From NCBI GenBank assembly GCA_947473045.1, contig CANJCO010000022.1, forward strand, positions 1 through 64,000: DNA of 64,000 bases, written 5' to 3'. Below are positions 63,975 through 64,000 of this stretch, in pieces. The number at the start of each line of letters is the position of its first letter. Within the stretch, counting starts at the first letter, position 1. Under the pieces are notes generated by a model. It did not search any database, had not been told where the DNA came from, and saw only the letters and a list, made by a program, of their open reading frames with translations. A program made the position numbers and the translations under genes. This DNA is from Myxococcales bacterium (lineage in GTDB: Bacteria > Myxococcota_A > Polyangia > Polyangiales > Polyangiaceae).

Positions 63975-64000
63975 GGGCTCGTGTTCGTCGTGGTTCGCCG

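Noticed and set aside
1-64000. CRISPR array, tRNA, rRNA, transposase or prophage genes
   Set aside because: Reading both strands I saw no regularly spaced direct repeats, no clover-leaf sequence and no such protein. A tRNA search program could still find one I missed.

Overview
The window is GC-rich chromosomal DNA with Ser/Thr kinases, FHA proteins, orphan histidine kinases, many lipoproteins with Asp/Gly- or Pro-rich linkers, and frequent GTG starts with TGA/ATG overlaps. This combination suggests a myxobacterium-like deltaproteobacterium (Myxococcota, Polyangia-like). That is an inference from gene content and style, because no rRNA or taxonomic marker is present. I see no tRNA, rRNA, insertion sequence with transposase, CRISPR array or prophage.

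Layout. 1-9.6 kb: purU (-), thrS, an MFS carrier, a DsbA-like isomerase, a polyprenol-mannosyltransferase-like GT2 enzyme divergent from a GAF histidine kinase, an L,D-transpeptidase and a lipoprotein. 9.7-17.8 kb: a UbiB-family kinase, then a minus-strand block rph - [foreign-looking island] - rdgB - atpZ - atpI - atpB - atpE (F0 genes only). The island (14.2-17.0 kb) holds a headless Ser/Thr kinase fragment, a Cys-rich fragment, a TPR protein lacking its N-terminus and a small lipoprotein. 17.9-27.3 kb: a sensor kinase, an intact kinase plus TPR/PEGA-like pair, an Fe-S CCG-domain protein with a ketopantoate-reductase-like enzyme, an RHH-FHA fusion and a HEAT-like lipoprotein. 27.5-33.1 kb: ftsK and a three-gene unit (small ORF, PQQ-like propeller, cNMP-binding-like protein). 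33.4-45.5 kb: a lipoprotein, a MoxR ATPase, a nucleotidyltransferase-like protein, an AMACR-like CoA enzyme, a MshEN protein, a zinc-ribbon/kinase/ATPase giant, a GNAT, an App1-like phosphatase, a SUKH protein and hisD. 45.8-54.2 kb: a 1475-residue metzincin lipoprotein, an FHA-DUF4388 protein and the kdd-fhs pair. 54.1-64 kb: a 7TM-GAF histidine kinase, a repeat lipoprotein coupled to a TPR sigma-54 activator, a DUF2520 oxidoreductase, nadD, a 2Fe-2S/FAD oxidoreductase and ccmB.

The most notable signal is a 152-bp, hairpin-rich, apparently non-coding repeat. It is present three times (1-136 cut by the window edge, 33138-33289 inverted, 63137-63288). Its CTAG-type ends coincide with the TAG stop codons of four flanking genes. 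The second is the chimeric locus at 14.9-15.9 kb, where three gene fragments abut without their missing parts, either a real rearrangement or an assembly join.

One-carbon metabolism is represented by purU and fhs, energy metabolism by the F0 genes, and the rest is largely signalling and envelope functions. Both window edges cut features: the first repeat copy and probably the 5' end of ccmB.
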